A stretch of DNA of 64,000 bases from Christensenellaceae bacterium (GTDB lineage Bacteria; Bacillota; Clostridia; Christensenellales; UBA1242), in the NCBI GenBank assembly GCA_031260975.1, contig JAISKJ010000003.1:355758-419757 (forward strand), written 5' to 3'. Numbering within the stretch: position 1 is the first letter of the stretch; the number at the start of each line of letters is the position of its first letter. The notes beneath the pieces are model-generated. The model was not told the origin of the DNA. It was given only the letters and a program-made list of their open reading frames with translations, and searched no databases. Position numbers and translations under genes: made by a program. Positions 36,557-44,760 of this stretch are shown piece by piece.

Positions 36557-36617
36557 CTCTTATCCTATGATTTTTGAAATTTAAGGAAGTGCAAAAGCAC
36601 TTAAAGGAGGGTAGAAA

Positions 36618-36917
36618 ATGAAAAGCACTTTAAAGTATGGTGTAACTATAACTATTGCCGCAATGGCTGTGAGTATAGTCCAGTTTGTTTGTGGTTTTTT
36701 GGGATTTGACATTGATGTCAATATTCTGATAGACATAGCATCAGTTATTATGGCGGTTTTAGTGGTGCTGGGCGTGGTGAAACGCGCCGAGACCATTGAC
36801 ACCGATGAACTTAAGGGTCAGATTAAAGATGACCTGAAAGACAAGCTGGATGGGTTCACTAAAGATGAGACGGGGGAAAAGGCTTCTGAGAAGAATCAAG
36901 ACCATGACGAACAATAA
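36618..36917 (+). CDS. Holin-like small membrane protein
   Basis: A 99-residue protein with two membrane helices (GVTITIAAMAVSIVQFVCGF and IDIASVIMAVLVVLGVVKRA, about residues 9-28 and 39-58) and a highly charged, Lys/Asp/Glu-rich C-terminus. This is the usual build of Firmicute phage holins. A holin would open the membrane for an endolysin, but no endolysin gene is found nearby. AAAGGAGGG precedes the ATG. It has a terminator on each side, so it is expressed as a separate unit next to the capsid operon. Confidence 0.6.
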   Translation: MKSTLKYGVTITIAAMAVSIVQFVCGFLGFDIDVNILIDIASVIMAVLVVLGVVKRAETIDTDELKGQIKDDLKDKLDGFTKDETGEKASEKNQDHDEQ

Positions 36918-36964
36918 AAAACATAACCGCTCTCCAAAAAAACAGTCAACCTTATAACTTCTTT

Positions 36965-36995
36965 AAAAAGCACTCCGTTTGGAGTGCTTTTTGTT
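36965..36995. terminator. Perfect hairpin terminator
   Basis: AAAAAGCACTCC pairs perfectly with GGAGTGCTTTTT around GTTT. It closes the phage-derived region on its right side. Confidence 0.9.
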
Positions 36996-37079
36996 TGCCA
37001 AAATATTGCAATTGTAGTATTATATATAAAGGAACCTCTTTAAAAAATGCTTTAAAATGCTTGGGTTCCGGGAGTATTC

Positions 37080-38021
37080 ATGACGTTTTTAAACACAGTC
37101 AAAATAGTTATGGCAAACTTTTCGGCAGTATGGAAATTACTGCTTTATTATATTATTTGTGCTGCGGTGCTGTTTACGGTGCTTTATTTTGCTGTGTCCC
37201 CGGTCTTTGACGCACTTAAAAGTGCAGGTGTGTTTCAGGACCTGCTCAATATGATAAACTCAGTGTTTACGGGCTCGTCAGTGGCCACGCAGACCGACAA
37301 CGCTTTTTCAAAGGCCTTTAGTGTGCTCAGCTCCAATGTTGACATGTTTGCTTTTCATTATGTTTTAATTATGCTCATGCTGTTTATTATCATACCGTTT
37401 TGCTTTGGCCTTGCCGAGCTTGCTATAGGTGAAGTGTTATATGGATATATGTCCAGCCAGACAAAATACGGCTTTACGCGCAGTTTTATAGGAAAGGTAG
37501 GTAAGTCCTGCCTGTTGCAGCTGACAAAACTTCTGCTTTTGCTGCCTGTTAATATAATAGTAATCCTCGAAGTATACGGCATATTACATTTGTTGGCTAT
37601 AGGCGGAATAGGTCTCATTTTTGCGGCTTTCCTTATTATACTCATGACCATTGTTACGCTGGCTCTTAAAGATACGCTGTTCAGCTGTTGGATGCCTGCA
37701 ATGCTAATTTTGGATATCGGGCCCTTTAAGGCACTTAGAAAAAGTATGGGGACTGTGTCAAGACGGTTTCTTAAAATCTTTTCAACCAATCTGGTGTTGG
37801 TACTTATTATGTTTTCGATAAACCTGTTTTTTGGTTTGTTTACTTTACTTATTGCAATGGTCATAACAATACCTCTGACTACATTTGTGTTTACTGTGTC
37901 TAATATGGTAGAATACTTTACGGGTCAGGGTATGAAGTTTTATGTTACCCAAGGGATTGTATGTGAGCCCAAACGTATGGAAGAGCAGGACGGAATTGTT
38001 CGGCTTAAAAAGATTGTCTAA
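37080..38021 (+). CDS. Polytopic membrane protein, unknown function
   Basis: A 313-residue integral membrane protein with about six helices (near residues 15-38, 88-112, 145-165, 170-200, 240-262, 265-285). The motif CWMPAMLILDIGPFKALRKS followed by hydrophobic segments resembles a group of uncharacterised Firmicute membrane proteins with a repeated ...P.L..d....A...S pattern. No transport or enzyme motif is seen. GGGAG lies six bases before the ATG. The AT-rich upstream region has a TATATA-type box near 37021. Topology, not function, is what the sequence supports. Confidence 0.65.
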   Translation: MTFLNTVKIVMANFSAVWKLLLYYIICAAVLFTVLYFAVSPVFDALKSAGVFQDLLNMINSVFTGSSVATQTDNAFSKAFSVLSSNVDMFAFHYVLIMLMLFIIIPFCFGLAELAIGEVLYGYMSSQTKYGFTRSFIGKVGKSCLLQLTKLLLLLPVNIIVILEVYGILHLLAIGGIGLIFAAFLIILMTIVTLALKDTLFSCWMPAMLILDIGPFKALRKSMGTVSRRFLKIFSTNLVLVLIMFSINLFFGLFTLLIAMVITIPLTTFVFTVSNMVEYFTGQGMKFYVTQGIVCEPKRMEEQDGIVRLKKIV

Positions 38022-38137
38022 GTGCTTGACTTTTTTGTAATTTGTGTTAAACTAAGTTAAATTGATTTTAACAACCATGAGGTTTTTTGTGGTTTTAAGA
38101 TATATGATTTTATAAAAATCAGAAGATTCAAAAGATA

Positions 38138-38175
38138 AAAACGCCTCTTTAGGTGTTTTAGTGTCTTTTTGATGT
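38138..38175 (+). terminator. Terminator in the rnj upstream region
   Basis: AAAACGCCT (38138-38146) pairs with AGGTGTTTT (38151-38159, one G-U), with T-runs a few bases later. The 353-base gap also holds AACCA...TGGTT (about 38072-38096) and two longer dyads at 38240-38360. Confidence 0.6.
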
Positions 38176-38245
38176 TTTGGGATTATTGGCCTCAAGTAGC
38201 GTATTTTCGCTTTTTGAGCTCAAATTCCTATTATTATAATTTTAA

Positions 38246-38360
38246 ATGGATATTTAATTGAGACAATCTTTTTTGACAATTAAATGGCCATGAAAATAAT
38301 CTATGGCTGGCTATAAAAAATTTTGTTTATTGATTTAGTAAATAGGATAGCCATATAATT
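38246..38360 (+). promoter_or_regulatory. Structured leader region of rnj
   Basis: ATATTTAATT and AATTAAAT form one dyad (about 38249-38285), and ATGGCT...ATAGCCAT forms a second (about 38302-38356). Both lie just before the RNase J ribosome site. RNase genes are often self-regulated through leader structure; that is inferred, not shown. Confidence 0.3.
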
Positions 38361-38374
38361 TTTAAGGAGAAAAT

Positions 38375-40138
38375 ATGACAAATGAACAAAGTGAGGGCAT
38401 AATCACTCAAAACAATATGCTAAATAATGCTGTCGGCAGAAGAGGACAAAATAGAGGGCAGGATAATTTTAAAAGAAACGAACCCGCAAAGGATAATCTT
38501 AAGGTAATATTTCTGGGCGGTGTCGGCGAAGTGGGCAAGAACATGACTGCGCTGGAATATGGCGACGATATCATAATTATTGACAGCGGAATGGGCTTTC
38601 CTGACAATGATATGTTGGGTATAGACTGCGTTGTGCAGGATATATCCTACTTGGTTGAGCGTAAATCAAAGGTAAGAGGTATATTTATTACACACGGGCA
38701 CGAGGACCACATCGGTTCACTGCCGTATATTTTGCCGCAGTTAAATGTACCGATTTACGGAAGCAGGCTAACTATGGGTCTTGCTGAAAGAAAGCTTAGG
38801 GAGCACCCCATAAAATATACCGCAAAAAGCGTTGAAGCGGGCTCGGTTATTGCCGCTGGCAAATTTAAGGTGGAGTTTATTCAAGTTACCCATTCAATTC
38901 CGGGTTCAATGATGTTGGCTGTTTTCACCCCGGTGGGCACAGTTATTCACTCGGGTGATTTTAAGATTGACCTGACCCCTGTGGGGCAGGAGCGCATGGA
39001 TCTTGCGAGACTTGCTGAGCTAGGAAAGAAGGGAGTATTGCTGCTTTTGTGTGAAAGCACCAATGTTGAACGCGACGGATTTTCGATGAGCGAGCGCGAG
39101 ATTGGCAAGACGTTTGAAACACTGTTTATGAAGCATAAGGACAAGCGTATTTTTATCACAGCATTTGCTTCAAATGTGCACCGAATGCAGCAGGCTATTG
39201 ACCTTGCCACCAAAACCGGCCGAAAGATTTTTGTGCTGGGCCGAAGTATGATTGATACTCTGGATATTGCCACTAAAATCGGTGAAATGAAATATGATAA
39301 AAAACTTATCTGCGAAATAGAAAATATAGATAAGTATAAGGATAGCGAAGTGTTGGTTATTCTAACAGGCAGTCAGGGGCAGGAAACCAGTGCGCTTTAT
39401 AGACTTTCGGTTGACAACTTCCCCAAAGCTAAGCTCGGCAGCGGAGACACTATTATAATTTCGGCGAGTGCTGTTCCGGGCAACGAAAAAGCTATAAATG
39501 ATGTCATTAATAATCTTGTTATGATGGGCTGTGATGTAGTATATAATGAAATTGCCGATGTACATGTGTCGGGGCATGCCTATAGGGATGAGTTAAAGCT
39601 TATTCATGCCCTGACCAAACCCAAATTTTTTATGCCCGTGCATGGTGAACATAAGCATCTCAAGGTGCACAAAGAAATGGCCATAGAGCTTGGTATGCAA
39701 GAGCGCAACATTATTGTTCCTACAATCGGAGCATGTGTTGAGGTTAATCAAAATCTCTTGAAATTTGCAGGTCAAGTTCGTGCCGGTGAGCGTCTTGTTG
39801 ACGGTTTTGGCTTAGGCGACACTGAAAGTGTGGTGTTACGCGACCGTAAGGTGCTCAGTGAAGAGGGTATTTGTGTGGTGTTTATGAGTATAGCCAGCCG
39901 TACGGGTGAAATTGAGAACGGACCTGAGATAATCTCGAGAGGGTTTATTTATCAGGAAGAAGCAGGTGAGCTTATAAGCGAAGCCAAGGAAGCACTGCGC
40001 AGTCAGCTTGAGAAAATGGAACTGAAAGGCTTAGACGTGGCAGAAGTTAAGGCGGCGGTGCGTAAAGTAGCGTCAGGGTATTTCTTTAAAAAGACAAAAC
40101 GCCGTCCTATGATAATAACTATTGTGAATTATGTTTAA
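38375..40138 (+). CDS. rnj: Ribonuclease J
   Basis: RNase J is a metallo-beta-lactamase / beta-CASP nuclease with 5'-3' exo- and endonuclease activity in mRNA turnover and rRNA maturation. The 587-residue protein has the start GGVGEVGKNMTALEY, the metal-binding THGHEDHIG motif, the VTHSIPGS and HSGDFKID metal ligands, the beta-CASP CESTNVERDG region, GSQGQETSALYRLS, and PVHGEHKHLKVH, followed by the usual C-terminal domain. An extra ~40 basic, Asn/Gln-rich residues precede the catalytic core. AAGGAGAAA precedes the ATG. It has a long structured leader. Confidence 0.96.
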   Translation: MTNEQSEGIITQNNMLNNAVGRRGQNRGQDNFKRNEPAKDNLKVIFLGGVGEVGKNMTALEYGDDIIIIDSGMGFPDNDMLGIDCVVQDISYLVERKSKVRGIFITHGHEDHIGSLPYILPQLNVPIYGSRLTMGLAERKLREHPIKYTAKSVEAGSVIAAGKFKVEFIQVTHSIPGSMMLAVFTPVGTVIHSGDFKIDLTPVGQERMDLARLAELGKKGVLLLLCESTNVERDGFSMSEREIGKTFETLFMKHKDKRIFITAFASNVHRMQQAIDLATKTGRKIFVLGRSMIDTLDIATKIGEMKYDKKLICEIENIDKYKDSEVLVILTGSQGQETSALYRLSVDNFPKAKLGSGDTIIISASAVPGNEKAINDVINNLVMMGCDVVYNEIADVHVSGHAYRDELKLIHALTKPKFFMPVHGEHKHLKVHKEMAIELGMQERNIIVPTIGACVEVNQNLLKFAGQVRAGERLVDGFGLGDTESVVLRDRKVLSEEGICVVFMSIASRTGEIENGPEIISRGFIYQEEAGELISEAKEALRSQLEKMELKGLDVAEVKAAVRKVASGYFFKKTKRRPMIITIVNYV

Positions 40139-40285
40139 ATGTGGTTTGGCTGCGATAGTATTTTAGATTGTTGCTCAGAAAGGGTCAAGTTAGTGTGAAG
40201 TTAATTAATTCTATTGTTCTGAGAGAAAAACATGAATTGTGCAGTGCTTGCATTTCACAAAAAACAAATATAGCTGTGGGCAGAA

Positions 40286-40313
40286 TTGATTGACTAACTG
40301 ATTGGTTTATAAT
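40286..40313 (+). promoter_or_regulatory. Promoter of trmR
   Basis: TTGATT (40286-40291) and TATAAT (40308-40313) with a 16-base spacer. The -10 box ends 11 bases before the ATG and no ribosome site intervenes, so the leader would be only a few bases. Confidence 0.5.
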
Positions 40314-40324
40314 AAAATATACGT

Positions 40325-40972
40325 ATGACAAATGCTGAAGAGTATCTGAATAGTGTAAATAAGCGCGCGGAGGAGTTGAGGCCCCTGCGCCTTTTTGCCG
40401 CAGAGAATTATATTCCAATTATAAAGCAGTCGACTGAAAAGCTGCTTTTTGCTGTGACTGCTATGACAAAACCTAAGAAAATTTTGGAAATTGGCACAGC
40501 AATCGGATATTCGGGTCTGATTATGCTGAGAGCACATAAAGACGCTGAGCTTGTCACTATAGAAAAAGAAGAAGATTTCTATGAAATGGCCTATGATAAT
40601 TTTGAGAAATTCGCAGGGGGGGGGGTACGGAGTATTATTCAGAAGATGGGTGATGCTATTGAAATATTGCCGACACTCAAAGATAAGTTTGATTTGATAT
40701 TTTTAGACGGCCCCAAAGCGCAGTATATTAAGTTTTTGCCTTATTTGGTTGACCTTTTGACGGTGGGCGGAGTTCTGTTTGCTGATGACGTACTTTTTAT
40801 GGGTATGGTACAGGGCAAGATTGAAACTCCTGTCAAGAAACGAAGTATCGTAAAAAACCTGCAAAGGTTTAATGAAGCGGTTGCGCAGCATCCACAGCTT
40901 GAAAGTGTCATGCTTGATATTGAGGACGGTATAAGTCTAAGCGTAAAAATGTTTGGTGGTGAAAATGTTTAA
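40325..40972 (+). CDS. trmR: tRNA 5-hydroxyuridine methyltransferase TrmR (YrrM-type O-methyltransferase)
   Basis: A 215-residue SAM-dependent O-methyltransferase. The SAM motif ILEIGTAIGYSGLIML (about residues 53-68), the acidic TIEKEE, GDAIEILPTL and LIFLDGPKAQY segments match YrrM of Bacillus, which makes 5-methoxyuridine at wobble U34. The trhP-like gene 84 bases downstream supplies the 5-hydroxyuridine it would methylate, as in Bacillus yrrMNO. A run of ten G (40616-40625) codes for three Gly in the middle of the domain, where a one-base slip would cut the protein short. The ATG lies just after a -10 box and has no ribosome site. Confidence 0.88.
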   Translation: MTNAEEYLNSVNKRAEELRPLRLFAAENYIPIIKQSTEKLLFAVTAMTKPKKILEIGTAIGYSGLIMLRAHKDAELVTIEKEEDFYEMAYDNFEKFAGGGVRSIIQKMGDAIEILPTLKDKFDLIFLDGPKAQYIKFLPYLVDLLTVGGVLFADDVLFMGMVQGKIETPVKKRSIVKNLQRFNEAVAQHPQLESVMLDIEDGISLSVKMFGGENV

Positions 40973-41056
40973 TTTGTTCGTTTTCACTGTCAGGGTTCAC
41001 AAAATAGCCCATAGGTGAAATGCGAATATTTAAGTTATAAAGGAGAAAGAGAGTAA

Positions 41057-42286
41057 ATGTTGGAGCTTTTAAGTCCTGCTGGGAATGCTGAGAAATTGAA
41101 GACGGCCGTATATTTTGGAGCGGATGCCGTATATTTTGCCGGCAAAAAATATGGTTTGAGGGCCTCTTGTGATAATTTTGAGGCGGATGAGATTGAAGAA
41201 TATATAAAATATTGTCACCGGCACGGGGTGAAGGCTTATATAACAATCAATATTATTGCTCACAATGATGATTTAAACGGGCTTGACGAATATATTAAAT
41301 ATCTTGAAAAAATCGGTGCCGATGCTGTGATTGCGGCTGATATCGGTGTTATTTGTCGCATTCGTGAGGCGGCGCCCGGTCTTGCTATTCATGTGAGTAC
41401 TCAGGCCAACATAACCAATAAGTATGCGGCCAAGTTTTTTGCCGACCTTGGGGTTAAGCGTCTAATTTTGGCCAGAGAGCTCAGTATTACCGAAATTAAA
41501 GAGATTAGGGAGTATATTCCTAACGAGGTTGAACTCGAAGCCTTTGTTCATGGGGCTATGTGTATAAGTTATTCGGGCAGGTGTTTACTCAGCAATTATC
41601 TTTCGGGCAGAGACAGCAACCGAGGGCAGTGTGTGCAGGCGTGCAGATGGGAGTATAGTATATCCGAAAAATCACGCAGGGGCAGTTTTTATGATGTAAT
41701 AGAGGATGAGCGGGGTACGTATATCCTCAATAGTAAAGACCTTAATATGCTTGAGCATTTGAGGGCTCTGATTGATGTGGGAGTGACCTCATTTAAGATT
41801 GAAGGCAGAATGAAGTCCCCTTATTATGTGGCTACGGTAACAAATGCCTACAGGCGGGTGCTTGATAAAATGAAAGAAGATATCAATTATAAACCCATAA
41901 AAACACTGAAAGATGAGTTATATAAAGCTAGTCACAGACAGTATACTACGGGATTTAATTTTAAAGACAGATTTAAAGAAGAAAGAGAATGTCTTGAAAG
42001 TTCTATGCCTGTTCAGACGCATGAGTTTATGGCGCTTGTTTTAGAGGACCGAAAAGACGGATTTGTTTTGGTTCAGCAACGCAACCGCTTTGAGGTTGGT
42101 GAAGAATTAGAAATACTCAGCCCTAATGATACTTTCAATAAAAAGTTTAAAGTGACAAAAATTAAAAATCTAAATGGCAAAGAAGTTGAAATGGCCAAAC
42201 TTGTGCAAGAAAAACTGATGCTAAAAACCAAATTATCGCTTAAGGCAGGGGATATTTTGAGAAAAAGGGTAGCGGGAGGGGGTTGA
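41057..42286 (+). CDS. trhP: tRNA hydroxylation protein TrhP-like (peptidase U32 family)
   Basis: A 409-residue U32-family protein. The N-terminal ELLSPAGNAEKLKTAVYFGAD, the AFVHGAMCISYSGRCLLSNY segment and the Cys-containing NRGQCVQACRWEY match the TrhP/RlhA family, which hydroxylates RNA uridines or cytidines with prephenate and an iron-sulphur cluster. Four conserved Cys (in CISYSGRC and CVQAC) would bind the cluster. In Bacillus, TrhP1-TrhP2 hydroxylate U34 for TrmR; here a single U32 gene follows trmR. AAAGGAGAAAGAG precedes the ATG. The stop codon lies inside the -35 box of the next promoter. Confidence 0.88.
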   Translation: MLELLSPAGNAEKLKTAVYFGADAVYFAGKKYGLRASCDNFEADEIEEYIKYCHRHGVKAYITINIIAHNDDLNGLDEYIKYLEKIGADAVIAADIGVICRIREAAPGLAIHVSTQANITNKYAAKFFADLGVKRLILARELSITEIKEIREYIPNEVELEAFVHGAMCISYSGRCLLSNYLSGRDSNRGQCVQACRWEYSISEKSRRGSFYDVIEDERGTYILNSKDLNMLEHLRALIDVGVTSFKIEGRMKSPYYVATVTNAYRRVLDKMKEDINYKPIKTLKDELYKASHRQYTTGFNFKDRFKEERECLESSMPVQTHEFMALVLEDRKDGFVLVQQRNRFEVGEELEILSPNDTFNKKFKVTKIKNLNGKEVEMAKLVQEKLMLKTKLSLKAGDILRKRVAGGG

Positions 42287-42311
42287 CAATTAGTCAATTT
42301 ACGATTATACT
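42283..42311 (+). promoter_or_regulatory. Consensus sigma-A promoter
   Basis: TTGACA (42283-42288), a 17-base spacer and TATACT (42306-42311). The -35 box includes the stop codon of the preceding trhP gene. It drives the 42335 gene. Confidence 0.8.
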
Positions 42312-42334
42312 CAATATAATGGGAGGGAAAAAAC

Positions 42335-42835
42335 ATGTATAGAACTACAAAACTTGAAAGACTTGACGAAAAAAATATAAAACCAATGCCGCTTGCATCT
42401 GAGGTTAAGGAGCGTATGGAAATAGAACTGCTGCTGAGAGAAGCATTTACTAATGCGGCTTATGATAACATTTCAAAAACCGCAAAAGAATTGGTTGAGA
42501 GCGGCGTGACTGTTGCTCAAATTGAAGCTCAGACAGAAAGGTTTGCAAAACAGCATGAGGGGTTTTATGAGCCGGAACGTTTTATGCATAAAGATAATCT
42601 TTCAGATGCTTTTCTTAGTTTGAGAATAAATTTATCTGATGTGTCAGGGATGTATCCCACTGCAGAACAGATAATTGAGGACGCACATTACCGTGACCTT
42701 TTTGGGAAAACTGACGATGTAATAGAAAGAGAAGAACCTGGATTCAAATGGGTTAATCCTGTAGAAGGGTATGGTTCAAATGTAAGCTCTCCCAAAGCTG
42801 CAATAGAAGAAAGCAAAAATATAGGCGGTCAATAA
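42335..42835 (+). CDS. Uncharacterised 166-residue protein
   Basis: Not recognised. A soluble, mostly helical, acidic protein with no signal peptide and no membrane segment. The central helices (KERMEIELLLREAFTNAAY, KELVESGVTVAQIEAQTERF) may form a coiled coil or bundle. The C-terminal 40 residues (from about GFKWVNPVEGYG) look disordered. It has its own near-consensus promoter, a GGGAGGG ribosome site and a terminator, so it is expressed as a single gene at a good level. Confidence 0.7.
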   Translation: MYRTTKLERLDEKNIKPMPLASEVKERMEIELLLREAFTNAAYDNISKTAKELVESGVTVAQIEAQTERFAKQHEGFYEPERFMHKDNLSDAFLSLRINLSDVSGMYPTAEQIIEDAHYRDLFGKTDDVIEREEPGFKWVNPVEGYGSNVSSPKAAIEESKNIGGQ

Positions 42836-42882
42836 AAGCTTGGTAAGGTTTTTTAGTAAGCCCAAAACCCATATTTACAGAT

Positions 42883-42913
42883 AAAAAAACACTCATAATT
42901 ACGGGTGTTTTTT
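42883..42913 (+). terminator. Rho-independent terminator
   Basis: AAAAAACAC pairs with GTGTTTTTT, with a loop of about ten bases and a long T-run. Confidence 0.75.
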
Positions 42914-43044
42914 TGTGGTGATGTGTCAACATTTTAATGATAGAAGACGGAGTTTCTGATTTATTATCTCTGGACATGCAACAAGGAATGAATTTTGTCA
43001 TATACATTCTGTATGCTTTTGAAAGGGCATATTTGGGGGTGTAT

Positions 43045-43746
43045 ATGATAGTTGAAAGTTTTATGACGTTCATGAACAGAATTATGCTTTTTTCGGCGTT
43101 TGTCAATAATGTATCATGTTTTCCAAAGCCTTTGAATCCCGAAGCAGAAAAGGAGAACTTTGAAAAGTTTTGGGCGGGCGACAAAAAGGCAAAAGAAATT
43201 TTGATAAGCCATAACTTGAGACTTGTAGCGCATATAGTAAAAAAATATAATACAGCGGGAGAGGCCGATGATTTGATATCGGTGGGCTCCATAGGTCTTA
43301 TTAAGGCTATCAACAGTTTTCAATATGGAAAGAACACACAGTTCAGCACTTATGCTGCCAGATGTATTGAAAATGAAATCCTTATGCTCTTGAGGGTAAA
43401 CAAAAAACATCAATCAACTTTGGCGCTTAATGAAGTGCTCAGCCGCGACAAAGAGGGAAATGAGGTGTGTCTTATGGATATCGTTCCCGACATTGAGCAT
43501 GATGTTATTGAGGAGGTGGAAAATAACATTCTGACCGTTAAGCTCCTCGGCATCATAAAAGAAAGCTTAAGTGAACGGGAATATCAGATTATGGAGCTGC
43601 GCTTTGGTATTGGCGGCAAGCCTACATATACTCAACGCGAGGTTGCTGACCGGCTTGGTATATCAAGGTCATATATAAGCAGACTTGAAAAAAAGGCGCT
43701 TGCCACCATACGCGCTCAAATAAAGAAACAAGAGTTGTTTTTCTAA
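43045..43746 (+). CDS. sigK: Sporulation sigma factor SigK (pro-sigma-K)
   Basis: Sigma-K directs late mother-cell transcription in sporulation. The protein has the pro-sequence-like hydrophobic start (MNRIMLFSAFVNNVSC), FPKPLNPEAEK, region 2 (NLRLVAHIVKKY, DDLISVGSIGLIKAINSF) and region 4 (LSEREYQIMELRFGI, YTQREVADRLGISRSYISRLEKKAL, in parts). The length of about 233 residues fits. SpoIVB, which triggers pro-sequence removal, is encoded at 805. The ATG at 43045 was chosen because GGGGGTG precedes it; ATG 43063 is an alternative, and a longer frame from 42937 has no support. The gene is continuous, with no skin-like insertion. Confidence 0.92.
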   Translation: MIVESFMTFMNRIMLFSAFVNNVSCFPKPLNPEAEKENFEKFWAGDKKAKEILISHNLRLVAHIVKKYNTAGEADDLISVGSIGLIKAINSFQYGKNTQFSTYAARCIENEILMLLRVNKKHQSTLALNEVLSRDKEGNEVCLMDIVPDIEHDVIEEVENNILTVKLLGIIKESLSEREYQIMELRFGIGGKPTYTQREVADRLGISRSYISRLEKKALATIRAQIKKQELFF

Positions 43747-43854
43747 AAAACTGTCACATACTAACTTCGCCACAAAATTGGCGGAGTTTTTTAAGCCGCG
43801 TTTTACTTGCCAAAAACCGACAATTTGTGCTAATATATGGCTGAGGGATGAAAT

Positions 43855-44223
43855 ATGGCGATTTTCCTGTTTCTGGCCGCCGCAAGCATATGTCTAATCG
43901 GTATTATATACCTATTTAATCTTGGGTTTATGAAAGTAGTCAGAGAAGACCAGATTGACCGGATTGAAATGGAAAAGTTTGAGCATGACTATAATGTCAA
44001 AGCTCTAAGAGTCTGGTATGGCATAAATCTTATTGCGGCCGGCATTTATATGTTTATAATTGCGTTTGCAATCATATACAACATTTCCTTGCTGTTCTGG
44101 ATTCCTACGGCAGTGGCTTTGGTTTTCTTTGCCGCATCGTTTTTGTTCCGATATCTTAGCACAAGTTTTAAAGGAGGCAGGAGTCATGGAAGTGATAGAG
44201 GCCATAAAACAGAGAAAGAGTGA
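43855..44223 (+). CDS. Small membrane protein (DUF3784-like)
   Basis: A 122-residue protein with three membrane helices (FLFLAAASICLIGIIYLFNL, LIAAGIYMFIIAFAIIYNI, LFWIPTAVALVFFAASFLF) and a basic, polar C-terminal tail. Topology and size resemble the DUF3784 group, whose role is unknown. The start is preceded by TGAGGGATGAA, and an extended -10-like TGTGCTAATAT lies about 25 bases upstream. The last 13 codons overlap the start of the nitroreductase gene. Confidence 0.65.
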   Translation: MAIFLFLAAASICLIGIIYLFNLGFMKVVREDQIDRIEMEKFEHDYNVKALRVWYGINLIAAGIYMFIIAFAIIYNISLLFWIPTAVALVFFAASFLFRYLSTSFKGGRSHGSDRGHKTEKE

Positions 44224-44686
44224 ACGTAAATATCTGTCAAAAAAGATAACAAAAGAAGTTTTGAACGATATTATTGATTGTGCCAGGCTTGCTCCGAGTG
44301 CGTGTAACACGCAGCCATGGCGCTTTATTGTAGTTACAGATAAAGCAATTAAAAATAAAATTGCCGAATTTAGCTCGTGGGGGAAGTTTCTTTCGCATTG
44401 CTCCGCAGCGGTTTTGGTTTTTGGAAAGACTTATCAATTTGTGGTGGAGGACTGTAGTGCCGCCACTCAAAATATTCTGCTGGCGGCAACAGGTCATGGA
44501 ATAGGCTCCTGTTGGATAGCGGGATACAGATGTCCTTATTCGGCGGATATTGCTGAAATATTCAGCGTTCCCAAGGAGTATGAGCTTATGAGTATTATAT
44601 CTCTGGGATATGCCGACACGTACTTGGAGCGTTCCAGAGCCCCCAAAAAATCACTTGAAGAAGTTTTGAGTTTTAATAAATTTTAA
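44186..44686 (+). CDS. Nitroreductase-family flavoprotein
   Basis: A 166-residue FMN-dependent oxidoreductase of the nitroreductase fold. The N-terminus VIEAIKQRKSERKYLSKKIT (with RKSERKY, the FMN phosphate contact), CARLAPSACNTQPWRFIVV and the later GIGSCWIAGYRCP are family signatures. It is on the short side, as in the simplest members. The ATG at 44186 was chosen because AAAGGAGGCAGGAG precedes it; the open frame continues 42 codons upstream but only as an overlap with the preceding membrane-protein gene. The electron acceptor is unknown. Confidence 0.85.
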   Translation: MEVIEAIKQRKSERKYLSKKITKEVLNDIIDCARLAPSACNTQPWRFIVVTDKAIKNKIAEFSSWGKFLSHCSAAVLVFGKTYQFVVEDCSAATQNILLAATGHGIGSCWIAGYRCPYSADIAEIFSVPKEYELMSIISLGYADTYLERSRAPKKSLEEVLSFNKF

Positions 44687-44742
44687 AAAACAAACCACCT
44701 GCGGAAGGCGGTTTGTTTTAACAACCAACGTATGTTGGTTGT
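44687..44742. terminator. Double hairpin between nitroreductase and rnpB
   Basis: AAAACAAACC (44687-44696) pairs with GGTTTGTTTT (44710-44719), ending the forward gene. ACAACCAAC pairs with GTTGGTTGT (44721-44742), placed to end the reverse rnpB transcript. Confidence 0.75.
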
Positions 44743-44760
44743 TATTTATTTTTTATATTA

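Noticed and set aside
24579..36917. Att-site direct repeats bounding the phage region
   Set aside because: No tRNA gene, integrase or convincing direct repeat was seen at either side by eye, so no borders are claimed.
42937..43044. Longer N-terminus for SigK
   Set aside because: The extra 36 residues do not fit the family and the start lacks a ribosome site; ATG 43045 has one.
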